From Patiria miniata (Eukaryota > Echinodermata > Asteroidea > Valvatida > Asterinidae): DNA of 64,000 nt. The DNA lies in contig NW_024037059.1 in NCBI RefSeq assembly GCF_015706575.1, positions 36,493,058 through 36,557,057 of the forward strand, given 5' to 3'. The notes beneath the pieces were generated by a model, which saw nothing but the letters and a program-made list of their open reading frames with translations, was not told where the DNA came from and searched no databases. Shown one piece after another: positions 37,101 to 50,600 of this stretch. The translations under genes and the position numbers were made by a program. Positions within the stretch are counted from its first letter, which is position 1, and each line of letters opens with the position of its first letter.

Positions 37101-38628
37101 TTTAAACGTAAACTACATGTAGTATGTAAATCAGTTTTCATTCACCTAAGCAGCCTACAGTACAAAGTATGCATTGTGGGCTGTTTCAAAGGTGTTTTGA
37201 ACGTAAATAAAATAGCCACACATACACTGTACATGTACATTTGTACATGTTAAATTTAAGATTCAAAGGAACTTTTTCAAAGGAACTTTTGTTGTGACAA
37301 GTACATTGTACTGCAGTAAACTGCATGGTAATGATCAGTACATGTACTGGTACATGTACTGGTACATATAATTATATGTAGGTATTCTGGATGTGCATGT
37401 ACATTTTGTAACTGTAGGTTGAGCGCTCGTTCATGTACCGTGTACTTCATCTTAGTGTTACAGGAAGGGGAAAAAACAAATCATGCACCACAAAAGAAAT
37501 ACCGACATATGAATCACTGCCTTTGTGTTTGAGGACTTCGGCATTGCTGTTTTGAATAAAAATAGCGTAGGCATTTAAAGTACGTGACCTTATGATTTGA
37601 TTGTCAAAATACACGTACTTCCTTTCCATATGAATTGTTGTGTGTGCATGATGTGTGAGCGGTTTATAAAGAGGTGTGTTTTGTGGAAAAGGGTGTATGG
37701 TTTTGGCACTACACTGTGTAAAATACTCAACAAGTAAAATGCAAGTATGTACATGTATTTGGTGGATTATTTTGCTTTCATATAAACCATCAATATAGGA
37801 ATTGTGTTGCCTTTGAAATTTTCTCCACCCAAGAAAATTAATATTGTGAGAAAATCTAAAACGGTACGTCAATATTAAATTGTTGTGTTCTCACGGGTAA
37901 CGGCATGAACGATGGGTGTTTATATCACTGAACAACTGATAATAATCTGTATTTTGGTGTATTGGGTCAGTTGTTGAGTTCAAACTTCAAAGTACAAAAC
38001 TTGGAGAGGCTGTTTTGCATACTGTACTGGACAAAAGTGCAGATTACTGGTGAACAGTGTATGATTTTTGTAAAATGTCTAGCAGCCTAATATGTCAACA
38101 TGTTATTTTATGTCATCCATAAACTAGGTTACTCAATCATGGATCTGTTGATATCAATCTCAAGTACCATTATTTGTGTAAAAATGTACTTCACATCTTC
38201 TAATTCCTTGGATAACATTGTTGGTAGACATTTGACACCTGTCTCCCCTGTGCGGTGTATGTACATACAATGTAAGCATTTGATGTCTGTCTTGGGCATA
38301 ACTGAAGTGAACATAATTGTAATATCGCAATGGCTCTACTCTTAACTGATCACTTTTATCATATGTGCTTACTACATTTATACATGTGTATAGAATGTGC
38401 ATCTAAAAATAAACTTTAATTGTTCACTTCAAGTGGTTTTATCTAAATCAATAATGCAATGTGTTTGTACAAGAACTTCATTTCTCCTTCAAGCAGCATT
38501 TTTAATGGCCGTGTAATTTTACATTATTTTTCGATATTTTATTTTGATTGATCAGGTGACTGATGTAATGCAAGTTGACATCACAATCTTCTGATCACTT
38601 TGACCTCGAATATTGTGAAATATTCAAA
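34128..38628. other. Intergenic / 5' region before COBL
   Basis: AT-rich, with no coding exon recognised. A C-run followed by an A-run lies near 34264-34286 and a C-run near 35609. Many ACATGTAC simple-sequence patches occur between 35400 and 37400. At about 34411-34444 a stretch reading GCACTCGGAGAGGGCAAACC then TCCACCAAGG resembles the inverted 3' tail common to several LINE families. Untranslated exons and the promoter of COBL probably lie here but cannot be placed. Confidence 0.4.
37338..37367. repeat. Short 14-bp tandem repeat
   Basis: ACATGTACTGGT-type units repeated about twice, inside an ACATGTAC-rich patch. Simple sequence. Confidence 0.6.
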
Positions 38629-38669
38629 ATGTCTACAGAAACTAGCTCAAAAATCTCCACTCATCAACC
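38629..38669 (+). CDS. COBL: COBL exon 1 (start codon)
   Basis: Encodes MSTETSSKISTHQ plus CC of a proline codon, then donor GTAAGT. Phase 2 joins the G of exon 2. The A at -3 fits a good start context. The exon is short, so 5' untranslated exons may precede it. Confidence 0.75.
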
Positions 38670-41600
38670 GTAAGTACTGTAAACAAGGTTGAAAAAAAAA
38701 ATAGAATATACTAATTTGGCAAATATACTAATTTGGCAAATATACTAATTTGGCTGTGGTTTTTGCTATGATAGGTCTAAACGAAGCCGTGCCCCACCAC
38801 CCCCAACAAAGAAACCATCCTTTGAGGAAAACAAAAATGGATCCCTATCTGAACAGGAGAAAGATGTGTTAAAGAAGAATGGGAGCCTTGAGGATGCTGG
38901 AGGTACATCATCAGGAGATGAGAGGCAGCTGTCGGTGGTACTACCATCGGAGAAAATAGTCAAGGCATCCGTCAAGAAAGAGTAAGATTTGGAAAGAATG
39001 CCAAATTGAACAAGTGGTAGCTTGAGGTGAACCCTTAGGTACACTGTACCTTGTAAAACCCTGCAAAACCTCGAACAACCACAGTTTGGTGTTTAATTTT
39101 GGATTCTTTCCCTATCTATTGACTTGCTTTCCATATCGTAAGAAGCAGAGATGAAATTTTTGTGATTTTAATCGGAAATCAGATTTTTCTAATTTATTTC
39201 CAAAAGTCTGATTTTTCTGACGATCTATTGTCGGCAAAGTCTGATTTTTAAAATTCAATTTAAACAAATTCGATGAAAAAGGAACTGCAACATATATGTA
39301 TTGCGAGCACAATTGTAGTCTGTTCTACCAGTCGTCAGTGCGCAGATTGTATGGTAGACCCACATAAGTAGGCCCAGATTGGAGTAGTTTACAGCTGGAA
39401 ATAAGTTTAAACATTAATATATATATGACATGATTGAAACTCTACATGTACATGTAGCTACGTACGCTTCAAGGCTGTTGCACTGGAGTTCGACTGCAAT
39501 AAAATCTCTGTTTCGCAATTTTTGGGGATTTCAGATTTATTTGTACAAAATGCAATGCTTTAAAAATCACAATGATGATCTTGAGGATGGCGAAGAGAGC
39601 ATAAGTGATAACATTTCACTGGCAGTCTTTGGAAGAAAAGATGATTATGCCCAATTTTTTCCCACGTACCGGTATGTTAGTGGAGTTTGGTCGAAGGGTC
39701 ATGAATATTGCACTTGTCTTTTAGACTTTTTTCTCGACTATCTCAAGTAAGAAGTGAACTTCTTTGTTGACGAGACCAGCCGTTACTCTAACCATAACTC
39801 AGGCTTTTAAATTTTTTTTAAAACACTGAACATTTTTGTCATCGTAAAATTTAGTTTTGGATCTAAAATACAAGTGGAAGCAGTGTCCGGAAATTGGGCA
39901 TGAAGTGTGTTGTACATGTACATACGTACATACATGTAGTGTGTAACAGCAGCGCGGCCCAGATTTCAGACACAGATTTTTGTTCGGCCTTTTTTTCCCG
40001 ATTTTTTCTCATAGGCCAGTTTCATCTCTGAAGAAAAAATGATCCTTTCAATACTATAAATTGTATATTTTGCGATTGTGTTTAAATATACATCAAATTT
40101 CTTTGCTAATTTGCAGCACACCCATCTTGGAACTTCTCATCATGATTGCATCCAAAAACAAACTGAACCCAACCAATCACACCATTGCCCAACCAGCTGC
40201 AAGACCTAAGGATCCACCTGTACAGGTAAGCTGCTGTCATTCTAGTTATCGTTGACAACTTATTAACTCTAACCGCCTATCTAGGCCTTTATGGCAAGGA
40301 TCCATCCTCAGTCTTATAAACGCCTCTACTTGCCACCATGTAAAAATGGGTACAGCCTCAATCCTCCAGAATCATCCGTTATTTCATGCATTTGTTCAGT
40401 GGAGGGGTGACCACTGACTCAATCCTTTTAAAATCCCCAACAATCAGACAATGAGGATCGTCAAATGCTGCATCTAGAAAGAGTGCAGATAATATTTAGT
40501 ATAATTTATTATAGGCATAACTCATGCATGGCTAAGCATAAACAACACAAGGTACAGCTAAAGAGCCTGACACTGCATCCTCCAAAATCAACTGGCACTA
40601 CAATGGCAAACAGCCTCAATCCTCCCAAATCCTCCAAAACGCCTGGTTGATTTTGGAGGATTGAGGAGAGTTAGGGCTAAGGCTCCATCACCTATCAAAG
40701 CTAAGCATCAATTTGTCAAGTAAGCACCTGTCATTCTAGTCGGTTGTTAAACCAAATTATAATTTTTTCCCTATTTTTGCACACAGCCCCCCCCCCCCCC
40801 CGCCACAAGGAAAACCCCATCTGCATCACTGACAGCACATACAACACATAATCAAGATGAACATTCTTTAAATAAGTTGTTCTAATCTGTATATATTTCA
40901 GCTCAAACCCACTCAGAAGTTGACAGATGTTGTCGGCGACACTATATACATTATCCGCAGAAACCAGAAGCAGGTCTTTGTATACAAGAAAGACGAAAAA
41001 AAGTCTGCTGTGTATGAGGTGAGAAACGTGTTCAAAGCATCATTAGTATGAATTCGTTAAAAAGAGATCTATCATTCATATTAAAAACAGAAAATGTGGT
41101 AATGTGCATTTTGCGTTGTGTGTTTTTCAGCTGCGTATCCATGTACGTATTTTGTTGCACACTTGATGGATGTAAAAGCTCAAATAGAGAGAAGCAGCAG
41201 TTTTGCTAGTAGAAAAATCAAGTCGCAATTAAATTTTGATTAAAAAGTACCTATTTTACGAAATAAACATTTAAAAGACTTTACTTTTCAATAAAATACA
41301 AATAGTATGAATATTCAATGTTTTATCCGTGGGGGATTTGAAAATTGACATTGAAGCAGGCCCTAGCTTCTGTCAATAAAATTCATCAGGCATGCAACTT
41401 GTCCTCGGATCAGCTGATTTCCTCATTTTTCACTTCTTAAGACTGCCATTACAAATTGAAAAACACTGTACAAATTCTTGTGTAGTTTGGAGTTTCCTCG
41501 TTTTTCCTAAATTCCTAGTTGCATGCCTGATTCATAACTCCTTCCTTTTAAAGCCAACCATAAATAGTTATCTTTTTACCCCACAACTACATCGTTTCTT

Positions 41601-44600
41601 TTTCAGTTTCGAACCAAAAACCTGAAGTTTATTGGATGCGTCATCCGTTGCAATTGCTACCTGAAGCGTATAAAATTTTAACGGATAGTGCAGTACGGAA
41701 ACCTCAATGCACAATACAGATACATAGACGTATGCGCGTTGCTTTTCAAACAACTGATTTTTATGCATCACACAGTGCGCTGTGTGCTTTTCGGCCTGAA
41801 AAACCTTTAGACGTAGGAAGTTTGATTGTTTTTAGAAATCCCCAGTGAGTTAACTTCTTAGTCAAATAAAGATGGTTTCCAATCCACACAGTGTACAAGG
41901 TGTGCACGGTGAGATGTGAACCTCAACTAGCAGGTTTGGAAGTAAGACTCTGCCACGAAAACCCAACTTGAAATTACAAGACAATGAATCTAATGTTTCT
42001 TTTCCCAGCCCACTACTCGCATCACTGTCATCTCGGGTAAAAACCACAAGATGTGTCTACGTGTAGATCCTGAAAAGACGCTACAAGAATTGTTGCCTGT
42101 AATATGTGATGAGCGGGCAGTGGAAACGAGTAGTCATACTCTCCGACTCACATCTCAACCTCAGGAATCTCTGGATATGAGCCAAACTCTGGAGAGAACG
42201 GGAGCCATTGAGTTTCTTCTGGTTGACTTAAAAGGCCAGCCTGCAGGTGTGTATACATTTATAAACAGTGGGAAGACTGCCCAAACAGCTTAACAGTCTC
42301 TCTTGCAACATTTGAATGAATCTAGCATAAATAAAAAGGTCTTACTAACAAACAGTGAACATTTCTGGCCTCTTCTTATCTGTCATATGCTAAGTTATGT
42401 TCTTCTTTGCTTCCTTATGGTTCTCTAGGTTACGAAGGAGGAGAGGTGGAATTGATGCCAGAGCAGAGAAAGAAGAAGGGAAGCATCTTTGGAAAATTCT
42501 CAAAGAAGAAGAAAGGAGTAAGTGAACTGGAACAGTGAGCTAACAGAGAATAATTCTTCAGCTTCTTTTTGGTGGTTAAGTTGTTCACCAGATATTCAAA
42601 CAAAATGTGAGGAGATTCCTTGAACGTCTTACATGTAATTTAACTGCCATGTACACAAACACAGGAGTGAACTTAATGACAAGTTCAATCCTGTGTTTGT
42701 GTCATTGACTTAAACATATTCAATTTTAATAAATGTTTTATTTTGTTCTTTGCTTTGTTGCGTAGTATGCATTAGGTGGAGGTGAGTTTCAAGAAGACCC
42801 AGCATCTCATGTTGCAGCCCCTGCGGAAACACATCAACGTTCTCGTCGCCACACCTCTCCTTCCGCATTCCCACCGTTGGATGGCCAGGCCCAGTCTGCA
42901 ACTCAAGAAGATGAAGAAGGCAACAACACCTTAAAGAAACGTCGACCAGCCCCGCCCCCTCCACCAGGGAAACATCTGACCAGTGCATCAGATGATGAGA
43001 AACTTGATGAAGAATCTGGTGGTTCCAATACTCTAAGAAAGAGGCGTGCCCCAGCCCCACCCAGACCCCGTTCTCCTCCTAGAAGAACCGTATCTGTTGG
43101 AGCGGATTCAGCTCATCAGATTTCAGCAAATCTACCTCCTCCTCGTCCAGTATCTCCTCCAGTGAGAACCAGCATCAATGGAGAGACGCACCTTGTCAGA
43201 GAGACTATCAAAGAAGGTTTGTAGTTTGTGCTTTGGTGTTGTCTTGATGTACTTGTAGTTGTACATTCTGTCTTACAAAATCACTTCCTGTATTCAGTTC
43301 AAGAGGAAAATGTTTAAGTGACTTTCACGAACGTTTGTTGATGTATATATATATTTTTTTATGTTACTGGTGCATGTGTATCATTTCATTTTATTTTCAT
43401 CTGCACGTCTTTACACATTTTCTTTTTTCCCCTTCTTTTTTTTTTTTTACAAGTGGATATTCAATTTTCTTGGTGATCATTGTCTGTAGTCAGTTAATTT
43501 TAACCGCTTTATTTCAGTCAATGAGTTTTTCAGATGGGTCAGATTACAAAGCTTTTCAGATGGGTCATAAAGGCTATGAAGAATACTGTTGGAATGTCAT
43601 CACGGGCTTAAGCTAAAATGCTTTTCAGAAGTTGAATTAAACCTTGAATAGTTTTTTCTAATATTTCTATGTTTCTATTTCTAACAAGCAAATACTTTCT
43701 TTTATCAAAGTAGCGCAAGATGAGTTCTGTCATCATTTTGCATAAAGCTAAAAATGGGAGAAAATCTATGCATGTTCCAGACTTCTGCATTTTGTTTCTT
43801 TGACCAGTTTTCAGTTTCAGCTATTAACACATGAAAGATGTAGTTTGTGCAGATTTATGTTGAGACATAACAAATTCAAAATATTTTCATTTATCAATTT
43901 CAATTGTTGTTTTTTAAGGCAAACTAATCCAAATTCTAAGGCTTTGATATTCTTGGTCAAGTCATACATTTGCACATAAAAAGACCTCTAAACTTAAACA
44001 AATATTCCAGTGTTTCTTATAAGTTCAAATGACAAAATATACTATTGGTAAATTTGAGAGATGGAAAGCAGCCAAGAATCATTTGAGAAAAGACAATGAT
44101 GGAATGTCAGGGGAAATCCCATGAACCAGGGACATCAGAGATGGAAGACAACTTAAAAGTGCAAGTTGCTCAAACATAACCAAGTCCCGACCAGTTTGTG
44201 ATCACTGAAATGCTAACCACTGGAAACGTATACTCTACATGTGCATGTTCCTCACATTGCGCACTTGCTGACCTTTTATGGTCAATGAAGTATTTTCTCA
44301 GCAGTAATTAGTAAGGGACATTGGAGATATTTTGTTTGGAGGTCTTACTACATCTTAGCTTACACTGTATGTGACTTTATTTGCTAATTGCACTACAGAC
44401 AAACCTTCCAGGCCACCCAAACCGCCACGTCCCACCTCTATTATCAGAGGCACAAGCCTTGAGACTCCACCCCCTACCACTGAACCACCAGAGCCAGTCT
44501 TTGTTCCTCCACCACCCCCAGACTTGCCCCCCTCCCCAAGTGACCCACAAGAAGATGTGACTAAGTTAATAGAGGAGGGGCGACTTAACCAGTCCTTTGA

Positions 44601-47600
44601 TGAAGACTTGATGGATCAGGAAGCTAGGGAAGGTGAGATGGTCTGACAAGATAGGGCTGTCCATCTCTTCTTGAACCTTGTCATTTCTTACTTTGGCTTC
44701 ATACTACAATGCTATCAATTTGGCCACATGATTAATCATCATCACAGCAGCGTTCATTGGTGGGTGACTAGGTTGCATTGCTTTACATAGCTGATATGCA
44801 TGTCACACAGTGTATTGTAATCTACTGGTACATTAAAAGACAAGTTGAACACTGTCAAGTGTCATTATGTGTGGCGGATCAAAGAATACATCAGACAACT
44901 TGAGGCAAAATTGAATGAATAATTGAAAGTATTGTTCTTTCATGTTCAAATGTTTACATACAACTTATTCCCTGAACATATTGAATGATCGGATTTGTAC
45001 ACTGTGTTATTTGCCTATTGGCTTTCTGGCTTCATGAATGCTAGTGTGATAATACATTACTGCAGCTATGTTTATTGATGCTATTGATGCACTAACAACA
45101 CCGCTTTAACGTGCCTTGCATTAGTTTTTATTGTATTTTAGTTTCATCAAGTAAAAATGCACCAGCCAATACTTGTTTCCTTTTTGTTTTAAGCAACTTG
45201 TATTCACAATTTAAATGTACATGGCTTTGTCTTTACATGTCAAGACCAGAAAGTCGTAAACATCCTTTTCCAAAAGTCATGTATGGTTTAGAGATGTAGT
45301 TGTTTAAGCAACTTCATTTGTGTTTGAAGAAATATTCATTGTTCAGTCGGAGTGTACATGTACGTGTATCTCAAAAATAGAAGTCCCTTTGTCAGATACA
45401 ATGTAAAATAAAACAGGTTTTAGCATTGAACTAAGGGTAACACCTGAAGTGATAGAGAAATGATTTTAAAATGAACACACAAGCCAAAAAGTGGTCTTAT
45501 GAATAACAAGTGGTCCCGTTTTTCCCCCTAGTTTACCAATGGATTTTTCAGCAGAGGGCAGCAGACATTGACCTACTTAATGTCACTAAAATTTTCTCTC
45601 AGGCATACACAAAAACAAGGGAATAATTACCTGTAGGCTCATTACCCATTACCACCTCATCAACAAATCTGTTCATTGTCAGTATCAATCATTATCATTA
45701 AATATTGCCACTGTCATTGTCAACAGAATCACCTAGAGTACATAGTGAATCCATTAGCAGTAGTGTGACAGAGACTGGCATAGATGAGGCATTTGAAGAA
45801 GTCATTGCTATGGGAGAAGCAGGTTGGTTGCATTTATGCTGCTCACATCAAGTAATTCATGGCAATTCATGTAGCTTGCTTTGCTCTGTTTCTACCTGAT
45901 GCTGCAATATGTATAACCTTTTAAAGGCCTTTTCACACTAGACAAATCTTGAGGTTGACGCTGGGTTGAAACCGTGTGGCGTTTCACACTTGAACACACT
46001 TTCAACCCTGCGCCAACCCTGAGAGTGATTTCGCCCCGGGTTGAATTCAACCCTGCTCCAGACCAGGGTTGAGATTTTCAATCGGGTTGAAACTCTCGTC
46101 AGGGTTCAAAACAGTAGTAAAAGCTTGGTTTGCACGAACCAAGTATGAAACGATGTGGATTGAACACTGGGTCGAACAATAAATAAAAACTCAAGCCTTG
46201 GTGGCACTGGTTCGCTCAGGGTTGAGTTCAAACTGGATTGAGGTGCTCTAGTGTGAAAAGGCCTATAGACTCTGTGCACAAGTACCCCCTCAACAATTTG
46301 AAAGGGAGAGTTTGGGTAGACCACATTCCGACGTGTTGCCTATGACGCCTGATACTCGTCAGTGTTTAAAAATTAAAAATAATGCGTTATTTGCATCGTA
46401 CCCATTGAACCAGTACACACATGCAATGTGTCTCTCTGCTGCAGCTCTCAAAATGGTACAAAAGTGTCATCTATGGGTTTGTGTGCACACAGAGTCCATG
46501 GAGACACATGGTGGCTGGTTAATCAGGATTTATGTCGGGTGTCTTTGCAAATGCATTTTTAGTCATATGATAGGGTCATTTCATTTGTGTTTGGTGGCTG
46601 GTGTTTTTTTTTTCTAATGGAAATGAAGGTTACTTTTATTTTAGAAGAAAAGGTGTGTGCTTCTGTTCTAATCAGCATTGTTCACAGTAGACGTCTGCAT
46701 TTTGTTTCATCAGAAATCGTGGATAAGAAGGGAGAGCCTTCTGCAGAATCACCCCGTCAAGATTCTATGGGTGTGGAGGTCATTGTAGCTGGATTGACCT
46801 TGGAAACAAAGGCAGAGAGGCATAAGGAGGGGGCGGAGCTTAGGGAACCAGAGGAGGAGGCAAATCCAGAGGAGGAGACAATAGATGAGGTGTCATCGGA
46901 GGACATCAAAGAGAAAGGTACAGTATTCATGAGTCATTCTAGATTTGAATCATTCTGTCATTGTCAGCCAAATAAATATATGGACTATAATCAGTAACTT
47001 GAGTGAATGGGACACACTTGGAGACTATAGATCAGTAAGCCTCACCCCAGAGTGTGTTGACCAATTACAGCCATGGGAATCTGCCTGCACAAAGGTCCCA
47101 CATGCATGCACATGCGGATACATGTAAAAATAAAAATGTTCTACTTCTGATCCTAAATAACTCTGTTGTTTACTAATGGAATTAAACCAAAATTTCAGAT
47201 CATGTAAACAAGGCATGACACATTCCATGGAGCTAATTTCATCAGCTTTGTGCGAGAGGGTGAGATTTAAACCCCGTGCCCAAAACATACTCACTTTCAG
47301 AATTTCAATATGATGGAGATGCTGGTGGAATGCGCGTGCTGCAGCCGAAAGCTTCTGAAGGAATGTAGGATCATCCCTGATGTCATTGCACACCTCCTCA
47401 ATCATGTGGTGCACCAAACAATCAAAGAGGTGTGCAATGACATCAGGGGTGATCCTGCACTCCTTCAGACGTTTTCTGCCGCAGCACACGCCTTCCCCCA
47501 CCGTCTCCAGCACTGTATCAGCATTGGAGGAAGCAAAGTAGAAAGTGGCAGATTCTGAAAGTGAGTATTTTTTTCACGTGGTGTCTAAATCTCACCCTCT

Positions 47601-50600
47601 TGTACAAAGTTGATGTGTGTCATGCCTTGTTCACACGATCTGAAACTTTGGTTTAATTCCATTGGTAAACAACAAAGTTATTAAGTGTCAAAAGTAGGAC
47701 ATGTTGTTTTGTCACGTCATATGATGTGTGCAGTTGGAATATCATGCAGTGTGTCAGCGGAGAGGTGCAATGTTGCCCAATCCCCATGTGTGTATATTGT
47801 GTGGCGGAGGGGGGGGGGATGGCTTATGTATAGGTCTATTGACTTGTGGCTATACATGTACATGTAGTCCAGTAATAATAGAGATCGGTATGGCATAGTT
47901 TTTATTCTGCTGGTTGATCTTTATTACAAGTGAATGAATTACATGTAGTTGTAGTTCAGAGATGAAGGAATCTGTCAATCTGATGATATACATCTGTAGT
48001 TAAATCAGATTGTAGGATTGCAGCAGTTGCTTGTGCATTTGGTAGTAACTCAAACATTTTCCAACTAGATAAAAGTTATCATTAGAATTAGGAACATGTT
48101 AGCTTATACATTAGACAGCCTACATGTGCACCTGACAAAGGTATATTTAATATGTAGGGTTGGTTCAGTTATATGGTAGTCGCGATTGATATACATAGTT
48201 GCCAAAGTAGTTTTTTTTAATTTGCTCTTTCTTTTATTTCTTTTTTATTTTTTAGTTCGCGACTTCAATGGAAGGGTGTCTTTCACTATCAGTGAAATGT
48301 GTTCAGATCATGACTCTGAAATTTGTTCTTAAATCAATCTGCTATTTCAAAATTTTGGAAATATAAAATATAAAAAAAAAAAAAATTATAAAAGAATAAC
48401 TGTAAAATTAAATCACAATTTTTTGCACTTTCTTTATGTGAAAACAACGGCCATACATTTGTAATCCTTTTCCACAATTTGCTTTGTAGTAAAATGAATA
48501 CTTTTCAATTGCACATGAATAGAATAAGCAACTCTTTAGTTTTTGCATGGTAGATGCTAGTTACTTCTTGTTTTGAAATAATCATTTTACTTTTCTTGAC
48601 TGTGCAGTTCCTTTTACTGAGTGTTTATTAACCCTTAACCACCCCAACTCCATCAAAATCCATCCCCTCATTTTGGTGGATTTTAGGGGACTTGGTCCAG
48701 GAGGCCTGGCGGGACTAAATATTGATGGAGTATGATGGACTTGGGCCTAATGGCCTGAAGCAGTGCTAAGGATTTTGCCTAGCTTCCTGTACTGCTAATG
48801 ATAAAAGCCATGTGTAGCAAGTCCATGAATGTCAACCAGTGCGTCAGTGGTGCATTCCATTATGTCATGTGCAGTTTTGTATTGGAAGCACAGTGATTGA
48901 TGGATTTTGATGGACTTGGTCCAGTTCCAAGTAAAAGACGCTAGGGAGTATTAGGGTTAAACTGATCCTCATTTATCAGTGGTTTAGATGTTCATATAAA
49001 ATGCTAAATAGTAGGCTACTTGTATCATGAACTTGTATTACTGTTGCTGCACATCCTTTTGAAGGGCATACCAGCATGGGCAGGTTTCCAAAAAGAAAAA
49101 GCCAGAACATCTTACTACTTACCAAATTTGTTTGTAGTGATGCGCACTTAACTGATGCTCACTGTGCTGCCCACATTGCTTAAACATGGGCCCTCGTATA
49201 TTTTATATACTGTTTTAATTTGAGATTTTATTTCTGCATCTTGCCTGCACACCAAGGCATTATATTTGTTTGTTTTATCATAAAATGATCGGTTGAATTT
49301 CTCCATTTCTTTGTGGGGAGATAAGCTTAACTCTCTGATTCCCCTCATGAGCTTGTTCTTCAAGGTGATTGTGTCTCTTTTCCTTTATCTTGGCTGTTTA
49401 CATGTATGTAGTTTTTGTTTCTCACAATAGTTTTGTATCTTTCTTTCTTTGTGTTCCTCTTGTGATTTCTTCAACTTCAGTAGCTCTTCAAGCATCTAAT
49501 TCTTCTCATGCAAATTCTAACAATGACCATGGTGACAGGGATTTAATCAATCACATGGCTGAGACAGTCCCAGCCACTCGCCTTAAAAAACTGACTCAGA
49601 AAAGACCAGTAAAAGTCTATGCAGTCTATGATGAAACTGCAGCACGGGATGGACATTCCGTACCAGCAGAGGGCGCTGTTGTCAGACGTTTAAGAGCCAA
49701 ATCAGACTCTTCGGTTCTTGAAGTGCCACTCAGAGTAAGATCAGGCAGGTCGTTATCTGTGCTGGAGAAAGCTAAACCTCTTGAAGGTTTGAAGTTAAGT
49801 TGTATACAGGAAAGCATTGATCTAACGGAAACCCCCTCAGTAGCCATAGCAACAACCAGCAGTGAGAGTGCATCATGTCCATCAACGATGGTGACTACTA
49901 CTGATCAGTACGTGGCTATCAGCCAATCACATGAGACATCAAGTAGTGATGTCACGCCTGCTCAGGATCTACATGATGAAAAGCAAACAAGTTCAACTGC
50001 TGACAAATATTCCTCCTTATCTCCTTGGTCCACAGGTTAGCTGATAATGACATTATTTGTCATGAACTCACCAATTCACTGCTTGTTGTGCAGTCACATG
50101 CTGTTAACATTAATGCTTGCTAAGAGATGTTGCCTAATGCTGCTTACAACAATATTACTCTGCCGTCACTCATCAGGATAATTGATACATGAGCTTTAAA
50201 CAGGACTTGTTGTCATCATTTTGCTTATCATAAACCTAGCATCCGAAAATTCCTAAGGAATTCTAAATATGGACGTACCGGTACATCTGTCTTGCTCAAG
50301 TAAAAATACAGTACACTTCCGGTAAATATGGAAAGTGTTTTAAAACTTCATTTATACAATACACATACATGTACATGTTTGTTTGGCACACTTGTGATTT
50401 GTTCTGTGAGCACATTTCATCCAGCCCAGCTGTAAAGGAAATTACTGCATTGGATCCAATATCTTTCTATTTATTAAAATCAAGCAATAATCACCTGACA
50501 TGACAGCAAAGGCAGTAGCCAGTTTAATTGCTTTATTGGGAATTTGACGTTCAATTTATATTGTGCTCCAAATGCTGCTGTATTGCACTCCCGTTTCTCT

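Noticed and set aside
43335-43616. 93-codon frame in COBL intron 7
   Set aside because: Hydrophobic, T-rich pyrimidine sequence with no splice phase fitting exons 7 and 8; typical intron chance frame.
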